Positions 1 through 7,239 are shown, counted from the stretch's first letter. The stretch is 10,573 nucleotides of DNA from Acidobacteriota bacterium (GCA_963169175.1 CAUJFK010000060.1:1-10573), one strand, 5' to 3'. The notes: generated from the sequence alone by a model not told the origin. Translations and numbers: made by a program.

Positions 1-83
1 ACCGCAAGCCTGCCCAACTTATACCTCCAACTCTCAACTTTCAATCAACCAACTTTGAACTAAACAATACTTTCCCTGGCCGC

Positions 84-800
84 TCACTCGACCGAAAATC
101 TATACACCGTCGTCTGCAAATATTCCTCAGCGGGCCGCAAAACGGTTGTCGGAAAATCCGGCTGATTTGGCGAATCCGGAAAATGCTGTGCCTCAAGACA
201 CAGGCCTGAGCGAAAAGGATATTCCCTGCCGCCCTTGCCCTTTATCGAAGCATCCAGATGGTTGCCGGAATAAAATTGAATTCCCGGCTCGGTCGTTTCC
301 ATGTCCATCCGGCGGCCCGACGTTGGCTCAAAAACGCTTGCGGCAAGCGAAAGTTCATTCTCCGTTTTACTCAGCACCCAATTATGATCATAGCCGTTGG
401 CAAACCGCAGTTGTTCATTGTCCGCATCAATGCGCGAGCCGATCCCGCACCGCTGCCTGAAATCAAACGGCGTCCCATCAACCGGGCGCAGTTCACCAAG
501 CGGAATTGACGTATTATCCGTCGGCGTAAACCGATCGGCATTTATAAAAAGTTCGTGGTCAAGAATGCTGGCGGCTCCCGCTCCGCTCAAGTTGAAATAG
601 GAATGGTTTGTAAGATTGATGATCGTGTCCCGATCGGTCACCGCCCAATATTCTATCTTCAATTCGCTGCTTTCGGTCAGCGTATAGCAAACCTTAACAT
701 CCAAATTTCCCGGATAGCCTTCTTCGCCGTCGGGACTAAAATACCTAAGCTCCAGCATCTCAAAAAACACAACCCAAACGCAACATTTTGTTCCGTCCAT
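84..800 (-). pseudogene. galM: 5'-truncated aldose 1-epimerase (galactose mutarotase) fragment
   Basis: The reading frame matches the C-terminal two thirds of aldose 1-epimerase, which interconverts the alpha and beta anomers of galactose and glucose in the cytoplasm. Residues from about 16 (LELRYFSPDGEEGYPG) to 238 are recognisable. NHSYFNL near residue 66 holds the second catalytic histidine, GYDHN near 138 the conserved aspartate, and CLEAQHFPDSPN the catalytic glutamate at about residue 203. Family members are usually about 340 to 380 residues, so at 238 this one lacks roughly the first 110 to 120, including the segment with the first active-site histidine and HGG motif. The first 15 residues (MDGTKCCVWVVFFEM) do not look like the family, and no ribosome binding site precedes the ATG. 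Sequence upstream of the break (about position 755) is CACGAA-repeat DNA, not epimerase. I infer a deletion or rearrangement that removed the 5' end, leaving a probably inactive gene. The family call is secure; pseudogene status is likely rather than certain. Confidence 0.8.
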
Positions 801-957
801 TTTCGCGACTTCATTTCGTTCTCTTTCGTATCTTCATTTCGTTCTTTTTCGTGGTCCGGGTTTTTGTCGTGGCTTCACTTCGTGCATTTCGTGGTATTGG
901 GCTAAAACACCAGCGGCGAATTACACGAAACAAAAACACGAAGCACACAAAAAGCCC
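798..957. repeat. CACGAA/TTCGTG-rich inverted repeat region
   Basis: Short TTCGT(G) words recur every 8 to 15 bases from about 803 to 893 on the plus strand. The complementary word CACGAA appears at 924-929 and 937-943 on the same strand. The two halves can therefore pair, for example CTTCGTG at 878-884 with CACGAAG at 937-943, and GGGCT at 899-903 with AGCCC at 953-957. Minus-strand translation gives only low-complexity charged peptide. The region abuts the broken 5' end of the galM fragment. I see no gene here. Similar CACGAA-rich intergenic filler occurs in several environmental bacterial phyla; its mechanism of spread is unknown to me. Confidence 0.5.
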
Positions 958-1029
958 GCAAACCAAAGCAACTCAAGCGGAATGACAGCAAGATAGATCA
1001 TTCCCTTTTTGTCGCTGAGATTTGCGGGC
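949..1029 (-). terminator. possible factor-independent terminator of the 229-residue gene
   Basis: Read on the minus strand, GCCCGCAAA (complement of 1021-1029) and TTTGCGGGC (complement of 954-962) form a perfect 9-base-pair stem. It is immediately followed by five U residues (complement of 949-953). It lies about 100 bases after the stop of the leftward 229-residue gene, where an end of transcript is expected. The loop is long (58 bases), which weakens the call. Confidence 0.3.
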
Positions 1030-1131
1030 CAATTTTGTCGGTGCGGAACGGGCTCAAAGGAGGCGCGGATGACTGATTCCCGTATCATCCACTATTTTTC
1101 AGATCGTTCCCGCCGACAAAAACCTGATCTT

Positions 1132-1821
1132 TTAGGAAAGCGTTACCGGATAATTTGCCGAGTAGCTTCCGACCTGTTCATTCCGTCTCATATAAACGGC
1201 TCTAATAACTCCTTTCTCCGGCATTGCGGGATTCTGCGGCGTTACCTGAAAGCCGCCGGGAGTATTCGTTAAAAAGGCGACGGTCGTAAAACTTGCTCCG
1301 CCGTCACGCGAATATTCCACTTTCAAAGCATCCATTCCCTTCATGCTGCCGGCAAGGTTCACCCAGTAACCGGTCGAAGTCTCTGCCTTCAAAACAGGCA
1401 CTACCGAATCCGGTGCAGGCCGCGTCGTTTCCGCTCCGACTATCCCAAGATCTTCCCCGATCGCCTGCGTATATGTCGGCGAAGCCACGATCTGATCGCG
1501 CAGCCGCATAAAACTTTTCACAACTCCGACCGGATATGTCGTCGCTCCAACTACAGGAAATACAGGAGCTTGCGGCGTTCGCCCCGAAGGCTCGCCAAAC
1601 AATACCTCTTCCCGCCACTGCGTCATCGACTGCATTGTCGACTTTGCCAGGTCAGTAGAATTTACCGCCCCAACAAACGCCGCACACAACCCCTCCGCCG
1701 CCGTAACCTGCGCCGCCGTCAAACCCAACGCAGTCCCGTAAACCGATATTTTAGCCTGAAAGTTCTGTACCAGAACCAGCTGTTCCGGCATAGAAGTAGG
1801 CCACCAGAATTTTCTGGCCAT
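1132..1821 (-). CDS. hypothetical protein, helical N-terminal part and beta-rich (fibronectin/Ig-like) C-terminal part
   Basis: This 229-residue protein has no catalytic motif, signal peptide or membrane segment that I can see. It begins MARKFWWPTS, followed by a largely helical region (about residues 12 to 125, including LTAAQVTAAEGLCAAFVGAV and KSFMRLRDQIVASP). A proline-rich linker at about 131 to 142 leads to a beta-rich domain (about 143 to 229) with the pattern VEYSRDGGASF...GVIRAVYMRRNEQVGSYS, which resembles one fibronectin type III or Ig-like module. I have an impression of similar unannotated proteins of about this length in Acidobacteriota and related soil bacteria, but I cannot name a family. 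The start is well supported: AAGGAG lies 9 bases before the ATG, and a promoter lies upstream. The gene has its own promoter and is separated from the restriction genes by repeats, so it is probably an independent transcription unit and not part of that system. The function is unknown. Confidence 0.8.
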   Translation of the reverse strand: MARKFWWPTSMPEQLVLVQNFQAKISVYGTALGLTAAQVTAAEGLCAAFVGAVNSTDLAKSTMQSMTQWREEVLFGEPSGRTPQAPVFPVVGATTYPVGVVKSFMRLRDQIVASPTYTQAIGEDLGIVGAETTRPAPDSVVPVLKAETSTGYWVNLAGSMKGMDALKVEYSRDGGASFTTVAFLTNTPGGFQVTPQNPAMPEKGVIRAVYMRRNEQVGSYSANYPVTLS

Positions 1822-1830
1822 AATTTTAGT

Positions 1831-1836
1831 CTCCTT
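1831..1836 (-). promoter_or_regulatory. strong ribosome binding site for the 229-residue gene
   Basis: AAGGAG on the minus strand lies 9 bases before the ATG at 1821-1819 and fixes that start. The other three intact genes have no comparable Shine-Dalgarno sequence in the 20 bases before their starts, so this gene stands out as better translated or of a different origin. Confidence 0.75.
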
Positions 1837-1961
1837 AAATTTTAAGATGAGGATTATCCGGAAACAAAGCCAGAACGGCCACAGGAAGGATTCGCAAAAA
1901 CATCAAACGAACAAAAGCATCTGCCTCAATAAGGTGAGGGTTTCCGGGCAGAGCCAAATAC

Positions 1962-1991
1962 ATAATAAGCAAATTTAGTACAAACCGTCAA
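1962..1991 (-). promoter_or_regulatory. sigma-70-type promoter reading into the 229-residue gene
   Basis: On the minus strand a TTGACG -35 box (complement of 1986-1991) is followed by an 18-base spacer and a TATTAT -10 box (complement of 1962-1967). Five of six bases match consensus in each box and the spacer is AT-rich. It predicts a leader of roughly 130 bases before the ATG at 1821. That leader contains a small hairpin (CCTCA/TGAGG, within 1924-1939) and a distant 8-base complement (1858-1865 with 1940-1947). Confidence 0.55.
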
Positions 1992-2018
1992 GAACTTTTT
2001 TGGATCAGGATCTAATGA

Positions 2019-2136
2019 ATTGCCACTAGCTTTAGCTAGTGGTTGGATTTCCAAAATGATTTCGGGCTTTAGCCCGATGTTCGGCTAAAGCCGGGGAAAT
2101 TGTATTGCCTTTCCACTAGCTAAAGCTAGTGGCAAT
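2019..2136. repeat. REPIN-like symmetrical palindrome cluster
   Basis: Four GCTTTAGC/GCTAAAGC-core palindromes occur in mirrored order. The outer pair is CCACTAGCTTTAGCTAGTGG at 2023-2042 and its complement at 2113-2132. With flanks, 2019-2042 and 2113-2136 are perfect 24-base inverted repeats. The inner pair is TCGGGCTTTAGCCCGA at 2062-2077 and CGGCTAAAGCCG at 2082-2093. Each unit folds alone into a stem with a two-base loop, and the whole 118-base element folds on itself. This is the architecture of paired REP sequences mobilised by RAYT (TnpA_REP) transposases; no such transposase is in the window. Lying between the end of the restriction genes and the promoter of the next gene, it could also stop or stabilise transcripts. 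Confidence 0.7.
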
Positions 2137-2152
2137 TTATAGGAACAAGAAT

Positions 2153-2277
2153 CTAATTTGTAATGTTGCGGGCGCGGTTTAGGCGTTTTGAGACGAGGTC
2201 GATGACGGCCTCATAAACCGCATCGCGTTCGCCGGTCGTCAGGCCGAGAGCGTTGAAGATAATATTGTCCAACTCGC
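2153..2277 (-). pseudogene. remnant of a second methyltransferase gene: last 40 codons and stop
   Basis: On the minus strand this segment encodes ELDNIIFNALGLTTGERD and onward to RARNITN followed by TAG. It aligns without gaps with the last 40 codons and stop of the 1102-residue methyltransferase (3571-3695). I count 113 identical bases of 125. Ten codons differ and seven of these changes are synonymous. Homology extends 3 bases past the stop (2150-2152) and then ceases, so the start of the 416-residue gene is not present in this copy. Upstream, the frame meets a TGA within a few codons, and there is no start codon. It is the tail of a diverged sister methyltransferase gene, left when the 416-residue gene or a hybrid allele was placed here. 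Confidence 0.85.
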
Positions 2278-2316
2278 CTCAAAACTACCCGACCAAAACG
2301 TTCGAACAGCAAAACG

Positions 2317-3567
2317 TCAAGACTTTCGTTCCGTCAATGCCGCGTCTTCACGGTGCAGTTGCTCGATGTTAGGAAATAGCTTGTGAACCTTTGCAACAAA
2401 ATCCTTGTCGTTCAGCATGTCGAATGTTATGTCCTTGAAAATAACATCGAGCTTCATGCCGCTCACGAGGTCTGCGATCTTGGTGCCGGACGGTCGAAGC
2501 CGACCAACCAGCAGCTCACAAACACTGTCATGATCGGGTTCGTCGCTTAGCAACGCGTACCGCATACTGCGAGGCGGACTCTGGAGAATGTCCGGTGCAA
2601 GGACGCGGGCAAGGCGTTCACAGTTACCTTCAATTTCGGCAGTTAGCGATTCGACCAGTTCTTTCTTGGCCGTTTCGATCATCGTCTTAATAGCTGTTAC
2701 TCTTTTTTCGAATTCTGTTTTTTCGGATCGTTTTAGTATCCGTCCGTGGTTCTTCCCGACTGACTTAGTGAAATCCTCGCGCAACTTATTAACGGCGAAA
2801 ATAATACCGTTAAAATCCCTGACAATCTCGCTGTCGCGATCGACAAGCCGATAGCTTGCTGTGAGACGCTGGCGGACTTCTACATCGCTGACAAGTTTCA
2901 ATAGGTCGGGCGGAACAGGAATCCTATGCGAGTTCAGACTGCATTTTTCAAGATGGATATCGACGAACTGAAAATAGGATTGATATACGCGAATCTGCCT
3001 TGTCGCATCAAACTTTTGCGGCGGTGCTTCTTTGATCTCTTGTTGGATAACCGATATTTCGTTTGGAGTGACGCGCTCACGGCCGATCTCGGGTTCTTTT
3101 GAATCTGGAATAACGGCTGCTTCGATTGGGTCGTCCTTATCGATGCTCTGGTCAGGCGCGATTGAGACCAGAATTTGTTGGGCAAAATCCTTGCTGACCT
3201 CGACGGCGTTAAACGTCTCGTCGTCGGGCTGGTCAAAGATTATTTCGGGCGTCGGCGAAAACACCCACGCGCGTTCATCGACGATCAAAACGCCGATCCG
3301 AAGTCCGGGAGCCTTACGAATATCGATATTCGCATCGGCGAGCGTCTTTATGCCGTCAACCTCGCCAAAGCCTAGCCTCAATGCTTCCGCGTCCGCATCG
3401 ATCACTATTCTTAGCATAACGTCATCTTTTGTAATGCCACAGTGCTTCAACTGCGCGGCAATCTTATCTGAAACATTGGGAGCCGCATAAATCACGCGAG
3501 TTTTGGCTTCCGAGATCAACTCCGCAATTCGGTCGTTACTAATAAATGTAAATGTCGGCTGGCTCAT
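2317..3567 (-). CDS. phospholipase D-like protein with degenerate HKD motif, third gene of the restriction-type set
   Basis: This 416-residue protein of unknown function starts 3 bases after the methyltransferase stop, so it is almost certainly co-transcribed and probably translationally coupled; no Shine-Dalgarno sequence is visible. Residues about 8 to 108 follow the phospholipase D fold pattern: RIAELISEAKTRVIYAAPNV, a central LRIVIDADAEALRLGFGEVD segment, then GLRIGVLIVDERAWVFSP (88-105). In active enzymes that last segment reads HxKxxxxD followed by GS. Here the histidine is R90, the lysine is G92, D97 is kept and the GS position reads SP, so hydrolysis by this motif is not expected. A linker rich in acidic residues and proline (about 138 to 190) leads to a helical C-terminal region with a probable coiled coil (about 280 to 325). 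I infer a DNA-binding or regulatory partner of the helicase and methyltransferase. The fold assignment is moderately sure; the role is unknown. Confidence 0.7.
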   Translation of the reverse strand: MSQPTFTFISNDRIAELISEAKTRVIYAAPNVSDKIAAQLKHCGITKDDVMLRIVIDADAEALRLGFGEVDGIKTLADANIDIRKAPGLRIGVLIVDERAWVFSPTPEIIFDQPDDETFNAVEVSKDFAQQILVSIAPDQSIDKDDPIEAAVIPDSKEPEIGRERVTPNEISVIQQEIKEAPPQKFDATRQIRVYQSYFQFVDIHLEKCSLNSHRIPVPPDLLKLVSDVEVRQRLTASYRLVDRDSEIVRDFNGIIFAVNKLREDFTKSVGKNHGRILKRSEKTEFEKRVTAIKTMIETAKKELVESLTAEIEGNCERLARVLAPDILQSPPRSMRYALLSDEPDHDSVCELLVGRLRPSGTKIADLVSGMKLDVIFKDITFDMLNDKDFVAKVHKLFPNIEQLHREDAALTERKS

Positions 3568-3695
3568 AATCTATGTAGTGATCGTCCGGGCGCGGTTTAG
3601 GCGTTTTGATACGAGGTCGATGACGGCCTCATAAACCGCATCCCGCTCGCCGGTCGTCAGGCCGAGAGCGTCGAAGATAATATTGTCCAGCTCGC
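3568..3695. repeat. direct repeat partner of the methyltransferase 3' remnant
   Basis: This stretch, the intact 3' end of the methyltransferase gene plus 3 following bases, is repeated in the same orientation at 2150-2277. The two copies bracket the 416-residue gene. Differences are spread along the repeat and concentrated near the last few codons before the stop. Confidence 0.85.
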
Positions 3696-6600
3696 GGCGG
3701 TCATCGGATTCAAGATTTAGCATTTCGGCATTAGTAATTACAGACGAACATTCACTGGCTGACAAGAGTTTTGGATCAAATACCGAGAATGCCGCAACTT
3801 CGTAGGTTTGTATCTTCATTAAGCCGCCTCCGAAATTAGCACGTCCTGAGACATTCGCGGAAAGCTGTGTAACGGTGGAGTTCAAAGAAACACCGATTTG
3901 ACTCGGTTCCGAGCCATTGAAGTGGCATTCCTGAAAGTTGTCGCTTACGAAAATGCCGCTTTCCTTTACGAATGAACGCATTACTTCGTTTACCAGATAG
4001 TTGACGCTGAGTTTAGGCTTCTTGCGTGTTCCAACATCATACCAATTCCTTCTTCCGCGGCAGCTTGGGCGTTTGTGTGGCGGGTTTGGGTTGCCGTCGT
4101 CGTCGAGCCATTCGGTGTCGGTTTCGCCCCAGCCGATGTATTCGTGGGCGTTGGTGCCGCGAAGTTCGGATTTGTCTTTGTGGCAATAGAAAAGTTTGTA
4201 TTTGAGGTCTTCGGGCTTTACGACGATAGAGCGGCATTCGCGCGGGCTTTTTATCACGGGCCGCAGGAATTCTTCCTCGATTTGCCATTTGGCCTGATCT
4301 TCCTCGCTAAGATAAAAGAAATCGTTTGCACCGGTTGTTATGCCACGACGAACATCGGCAATAGACCCAAGGCGAACGAGTTTGTCTTTTCCTTTTTCAA
4401 GGATGGTGAAATAAATGTCCGGTGCTCGCAGATATTTTCCGCCCCATTTGTCGCCTTCGTAACGGCCGTTTTCGTTTGAGCCGCTTGCGAGCAATTCGGA
4501 GCGTGTCTTTGTCAACGCGCGGCGTTTGGTTTCGTCGGCGAGGGCTTCGAGGAACGGGGCACGCAGGGAAAGGAATACGGTTTCGTCCGTGTCGGCGGGA
4601 ATCTGTTTATGGATAAAGCTGATAATCGTATTTACATCGGCGGAGGCAAACTGGCGTTCGACGGCGCTGTCGTAAACGGCGGCGACGCGTGCATTGTCCA
4701 ACAGATAGCTCTGCAGCCGTCCGCCATAGCCTACGTCAAGCCACGAATTGGAACAGACAAACACATGCGTCCCGCCACTTTTTAACAACTGCAGTCCGCG
4801 AGTATAAAAAGCCACAAAAAGGTCGCTCTTGCCCGTCATCGCGGCGGCGTAGAGTGCGAGCAGCTTTTGTTTATATTCCGCCGGCTTTATCTCTTCCTGC
4901 CGGACATACGGCGGGTTGGCAAGAACAACGTCAAAGCCGCCGTCTTCGAATACATCGGCAAATTCTACTGACCAGTCGAAGATGGTTCCGGTGTCGTAGT
5001 GATCGATGGTTTGTTCGGTTTCCATCTTTGCGATGTCTGCAGAAAGCGCCGCGAGGGCTTTCTTGTGTTTTTCTACGGCGGCTTTGTCAAAGCGTTTTAT
5101 TGCATCATCGATCTTTGTCTGGAGCGGTTCGATCGCATTGCGGGCGAGGGTGAGTTTGGCCGGTGACGCGGCTTGCGGTAGATGACGAAACATTTGGGCG
5201 ATCTCGACGCGGAGGCGTTCGATCTCGTTTTCCGCCGCTGCTTTGGTCTTGTGATCGTCCGCGTCGGTGTATTCTTTCTTGCGCGCCTTGAACTGTTCGA
5301 TCAACGCGCGTCGATGCAGGTCGCCTTGCCCGACGGTTTCGAGCGGGGCAAGGAGCGAGTCGCCGCAGCCGATCTTGTATTTTAGATTTGGCAGCGGATG
5401 CGGATCGTCGCTCTCGATCGCAAGCGAGAGCCAAAGCCGAAGCGCCGCTATTTGCGTCGCAAACCTGTCGATATCGACGCCATAGATATTGTTCTCGATG
5501 ATCTCGCGTTTCCATTTATACTGAGCGTCTTTGGCAATATTGGTCGAGGCAAACAGAGCCTCGCGGACGTGGAGCAGTTCCTGAAGCATTCCCAAAAGAT
5601 ATGCACCAGAACCGCAAGCGGGATCGCAAACTTTTAACGCGCGCAGACGCATCAATACCTGCTCAGGATTCTTCACCGGCTTTCCGTCGTTTTCGTCAAC
5701 AAGCGCGGCAATAGCATCCGGCGTTTCGATGCCTTCGAGCGAGTGTTTTAACGCTTCGCGGCACATAAAGCTGACAACCGTCCGCGGCGTGTAATAACTG
5801 CCCGACGCGTGTCGGCCCGTGACAAGCTCCTCAAAAACCTTGCCCAACATCTCAGGATCGACCGCAACCTGAACCTCGAAAGGCGTCGATTCGTCGATGG
5901 TGAAATTGTAGCGTTCGAAAAGGTTTAGAATTTCCTCGAACCTATCATTTGCGACCGCGATTTTTCCTTTTTCATCCAACCCGTCCTTTTCCGGCTCAAA
6001 CAGCCCGCCGTTTAGATAAGGAACTTGCCCGCGAATCTCTTCGAGTTCGGTTTGGTTGTGAATTTCCTTTGACTCGGCATGATTGCTCAGGCCGTAGAAG
6101 AAAACGTAATAGAGCCGGTCGGTGTAAAACGTTTCGTTGCTACGTCTCGATTCATCAAAAATGCGGCGCAGATAGTTAGTATCACCAGCAAATGTCATCC
6201 AGTCTTTCTTCTGAATGAAATACAGGAACATCAAACGGTTGAGCAGACGCTGAGCAAATAGCCGGGCAGTTTCGGCTTCTTTTATACTCTTGCCGGATTC
6301 CGCGACAAGCGCATCAAAAACGACCTTATATTCGCGGAAGAAATCTTTGTTCAGGCCCTCGACCGAAAAGGCGTCGATAAGCGTCTTGAGGTTCCGGTCT
6401 GTCGTCTTGAAACTATCAAGCCTCTCAACCGGCGTCCGGACGGTTTCGCCTTTTCCGAGAAGGTATGTGTAGCGTTTGGGATCGGTCTTGAGCTCGATCA
6501 CTTCATCGGTTTCAGGATCGCGGGCGCGGATCTCGGATATTAGCGAGAGCCGCCATTTGTCTTTTTGGACGAAGACGACGAGGGCGGCGTCGACGTCGTT

Positions 6601-6879
6601 TGTGTAAACATTGCGGAGCAGCGAGCGGAGGCCGACGCGGTTTTGCCAGATGCGAGGTCTGTTGGTGAGATCGACCTGATAAACGCCGACGATGCGGTTA
6701 TCGGCTGTTTCAAATGATCCGAGTTCCCAGGCGGCATCGGCGAGTTTGTCGTTTGTGACCGGCAGCTTTATCGGATTTTTATGAACCGTGCGGACGCTGA
6801 AAATGTCGGTTAGCACCGTTTGCCATAAGTCGTATTTGTAACCGCGTGAGAGTATTTGTTTGAGATCGTCTTTGTTCAT
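3571..6879 (-). CDS. adenine-specific DNA methyltransferase, Eco57I/type IIG-like
   Basis: This 1102-residue protein transfers a methyl group from S-adenosylmethionine to adenine N6 in DNA. Visible parts in order: an N-terminal domain (about 1 to 170) with VGVYQVDL, NRVGLRSLLRN and DAALVVFVQKDKWRLSLIS; a helical region ending in SGSYYTPRTVVSFM (359-372, motif X area); the SAM-binding motif DPACGSGAYLLG (419-430); YGVDIDRFATQIA (466-478); a long charged helical insert (about 520 to 625, probable coiled coil); and the catalytic NPPY at 655-658. A C-terminal specificity region begins around LGSIADVRRGITTGANDFFYL (837-857), like the TaqI/type I target-recognition domains. The N-terminal domain sits where type IIG enzymes carry their nuclease, but I see no clear PD...ExK set, so cutting may depend on the upstream HKD-helicase protein. 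The ATG lies 18 bases from a palindromic repeat. The methylase call is secure; the modified site cannot be read from sequence. Confidence 0.92.
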   Translation of the reverse strand: MNKDDLKQILSRGYKYDLWQTVLTDIFSVRTVHKNPIKLPVTNDKLADAAWELGSFETADNRIVGVYQVDLTNRPRIWQNRVGLRSLLRNVYTNDVDAALVVFVQKDKWRLSLISEIRARDPETDEVIELKTDPKRYTYLLGKGETVRTPVERLDSFKTTDRNLKTLIDAFSVEGLNKDFFREYKVVFDALVAESGKSIKEAETARLFAQRLLNRLMFLYFIQKKDWMTFAGDTNYLRRIFDESRRSNETFYTDRLYYVFFYGLSNHAESKEIHNQTELEEIRGQVPYLNGGLFEPEKDGLDEKGKIAVANDRFEEILNLFERYNFTIDESTPFEVQVAVDPEMLGKVFEELVTGRHASGSYYTPRTVVSFMCREALKHSLEGIETPDAIAALVDENDGKPVKNPEQVLMRLRALKVCDPACGSGAYLLGMLQELLHVREALFASTNIAKDAQYKWKREIIENNIYGVDIDRFATQIAALRLWLSLAIESDDPHPLPNLKYKIGCGDSLLAPLETVGQGDLHRRALIEQFKARKKEYTDADDHKTKAAAENEIERLRVEIAQMFRHLPQAASPAKLTLARNAIEPLQTKIDDAIKRFDKAAVEKHKKALAALSADIAKMETEQTIDHYDTGTIFDWSVEFADVFEDGGFDVVLANPPYVRQEEIKPAEYKQKLLALYAAAMTGKSDLFVAFYTRGLQLLKSGGTHVFVCSNSWLDVGYGGRLQSYLLDNARVAAVYDSAVERQFASADVNTIISFIHKQIPADTDETVFLSLRAPFLEALADETKRRALTKTRSELLASGSNENGRYEGDKWGGKYLRAPDIYFTILEKGKDKLVRLGSIADVRRGITTGANDFFYLSEEDQAKWQIEEEFLRPVIKSPRECRSIVVKPEDLKYKLFYCHKDKSELRGTNAHEYIGWGETDTEWLDDDGNPNPPHKRPSCRGRRNWYDVGTRKKPKLSVNYLVNEVMRSFVKESGIFVSDNFQECHFNGSEPSQIGVSLNSTVTQLSANVSGRANFGGGLMKIQTYEVAAFSVFDPKLLSASECSSVITNAEMLNLESDDRRELDNIIFDALGLTTGERDAVYEAVIDLVSKRLNRARTITT

Positions 6880-6896
6880 TATTTAAGTTTTTCATC

Positions 6897-7127
6897 GGTC
6901 GCCAAAGGCGACAGACCTGTAAAGCCCAGGGTGAAATGAGCGAATGCGAATGTAACCCTGGGTTTCGTTCGCGAGATCTCTGCCATCGCTGAAGGCGACG
7001 AACGTCGTTTGCCAGCTTAATTGTTGCTCCCTTACAGGGAGCGAAACAAAATTCCGTTTTACCTGGGGTTTCGCTCGGCGGCCCTCGCTTTACCCCAGGC
7101 TTTATAGGTCTGTCGCCTTTGGCGACC
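6897..7127. repeat. palindromic repeat element with 36-base terminal inverted repeats
   Basis: The ends 6897-6932 and 7092-7127 are inverted copies of each other, matching at 33 of 36 positions; each contains the small palindrome GGTCGCCAAAGGCGAC or its complement. Inside are further stems: CCCAGGGT at 6925-6932 with ACCCTGGG at 6955-6962, GCTCCC at 7026-7031 with GGGAGC at 7037-7042, and CCTGGGGT at 7062-7069 with ACCCCAGG at 7092-7099. No open frame here resembles a transposase. It looks like a non-autonomous REP or MITE-type element inside the operon, ending 17 bases before the methyltransferase ATG. Confidence 0.65.
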
Positions 7128-7239
7128 AAGAGGGCCAGCTTAATTGGTGCTTCCCTGCATCGAGCGAAACATAATCCTGTTTTCCCTGAGGTTTCATTCG
7201 GCGGCCCTCGCTTAGCCCGTGCTTTATAGGCCTGTCGCC
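7011..7239. repeat. two imperfect direct repeats (about 107 bases each) overlapping the palindromic element
   Basis: Unit one (7011-7117) and unit two (7134-7239) both begin GCCAGCTTAATTG and end with a GCTTTATAGG...CTGTCGCC block, and share CGGCGGCCCTCGCTT in the middle. Unit two has lost several stem complements that are perfect in unit one (for example GCTTCCCTGCATCGAGC in place of GCTCCCTTACAGGGAGC), so it appears to be the older, eroding copy. Together with the element from 6897, the repeats occupy almost the whole 371-base gap between the helicase stop and the methyltransferase start. No gene is seen in that gap. Confidence 0.6.

Noticed and set aside
1..83. Possible gene or RNA at the left edge.
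   Set aside because: The sequence is CAACTTT/CTCAACT-like low-complexity filler with no open frame or stable stem.
1056..1272. Plus-strand reading frame of 67 codons from ATG at 1069 with a perfect AAAGGAGG five bases upstream.
   Set aside because: About two thirds of it runs antisense to the well-supported 229-residue gene, the peptide is arginine-rich without recognisable pattern, and no promoter is seen. The Shine-Dalgarno match is probably chance.
2150..3695. Target-site duplication from a transposon carrying the 416-residue gene.
   Set aside because: At 128 bases the repeat is far too long for a usual target duplication, is only about 90 percent identical with mostly synonymous changes, and no transposase or terminal inverted repeats flank the gene.
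6897..7239. CRISPR array in the gap between helicase and methyltransferase.
   Set aside because: Only two long degenerate direct repeats with internal palindromes; no short identical repeats with even unique spacers and no cas gene.
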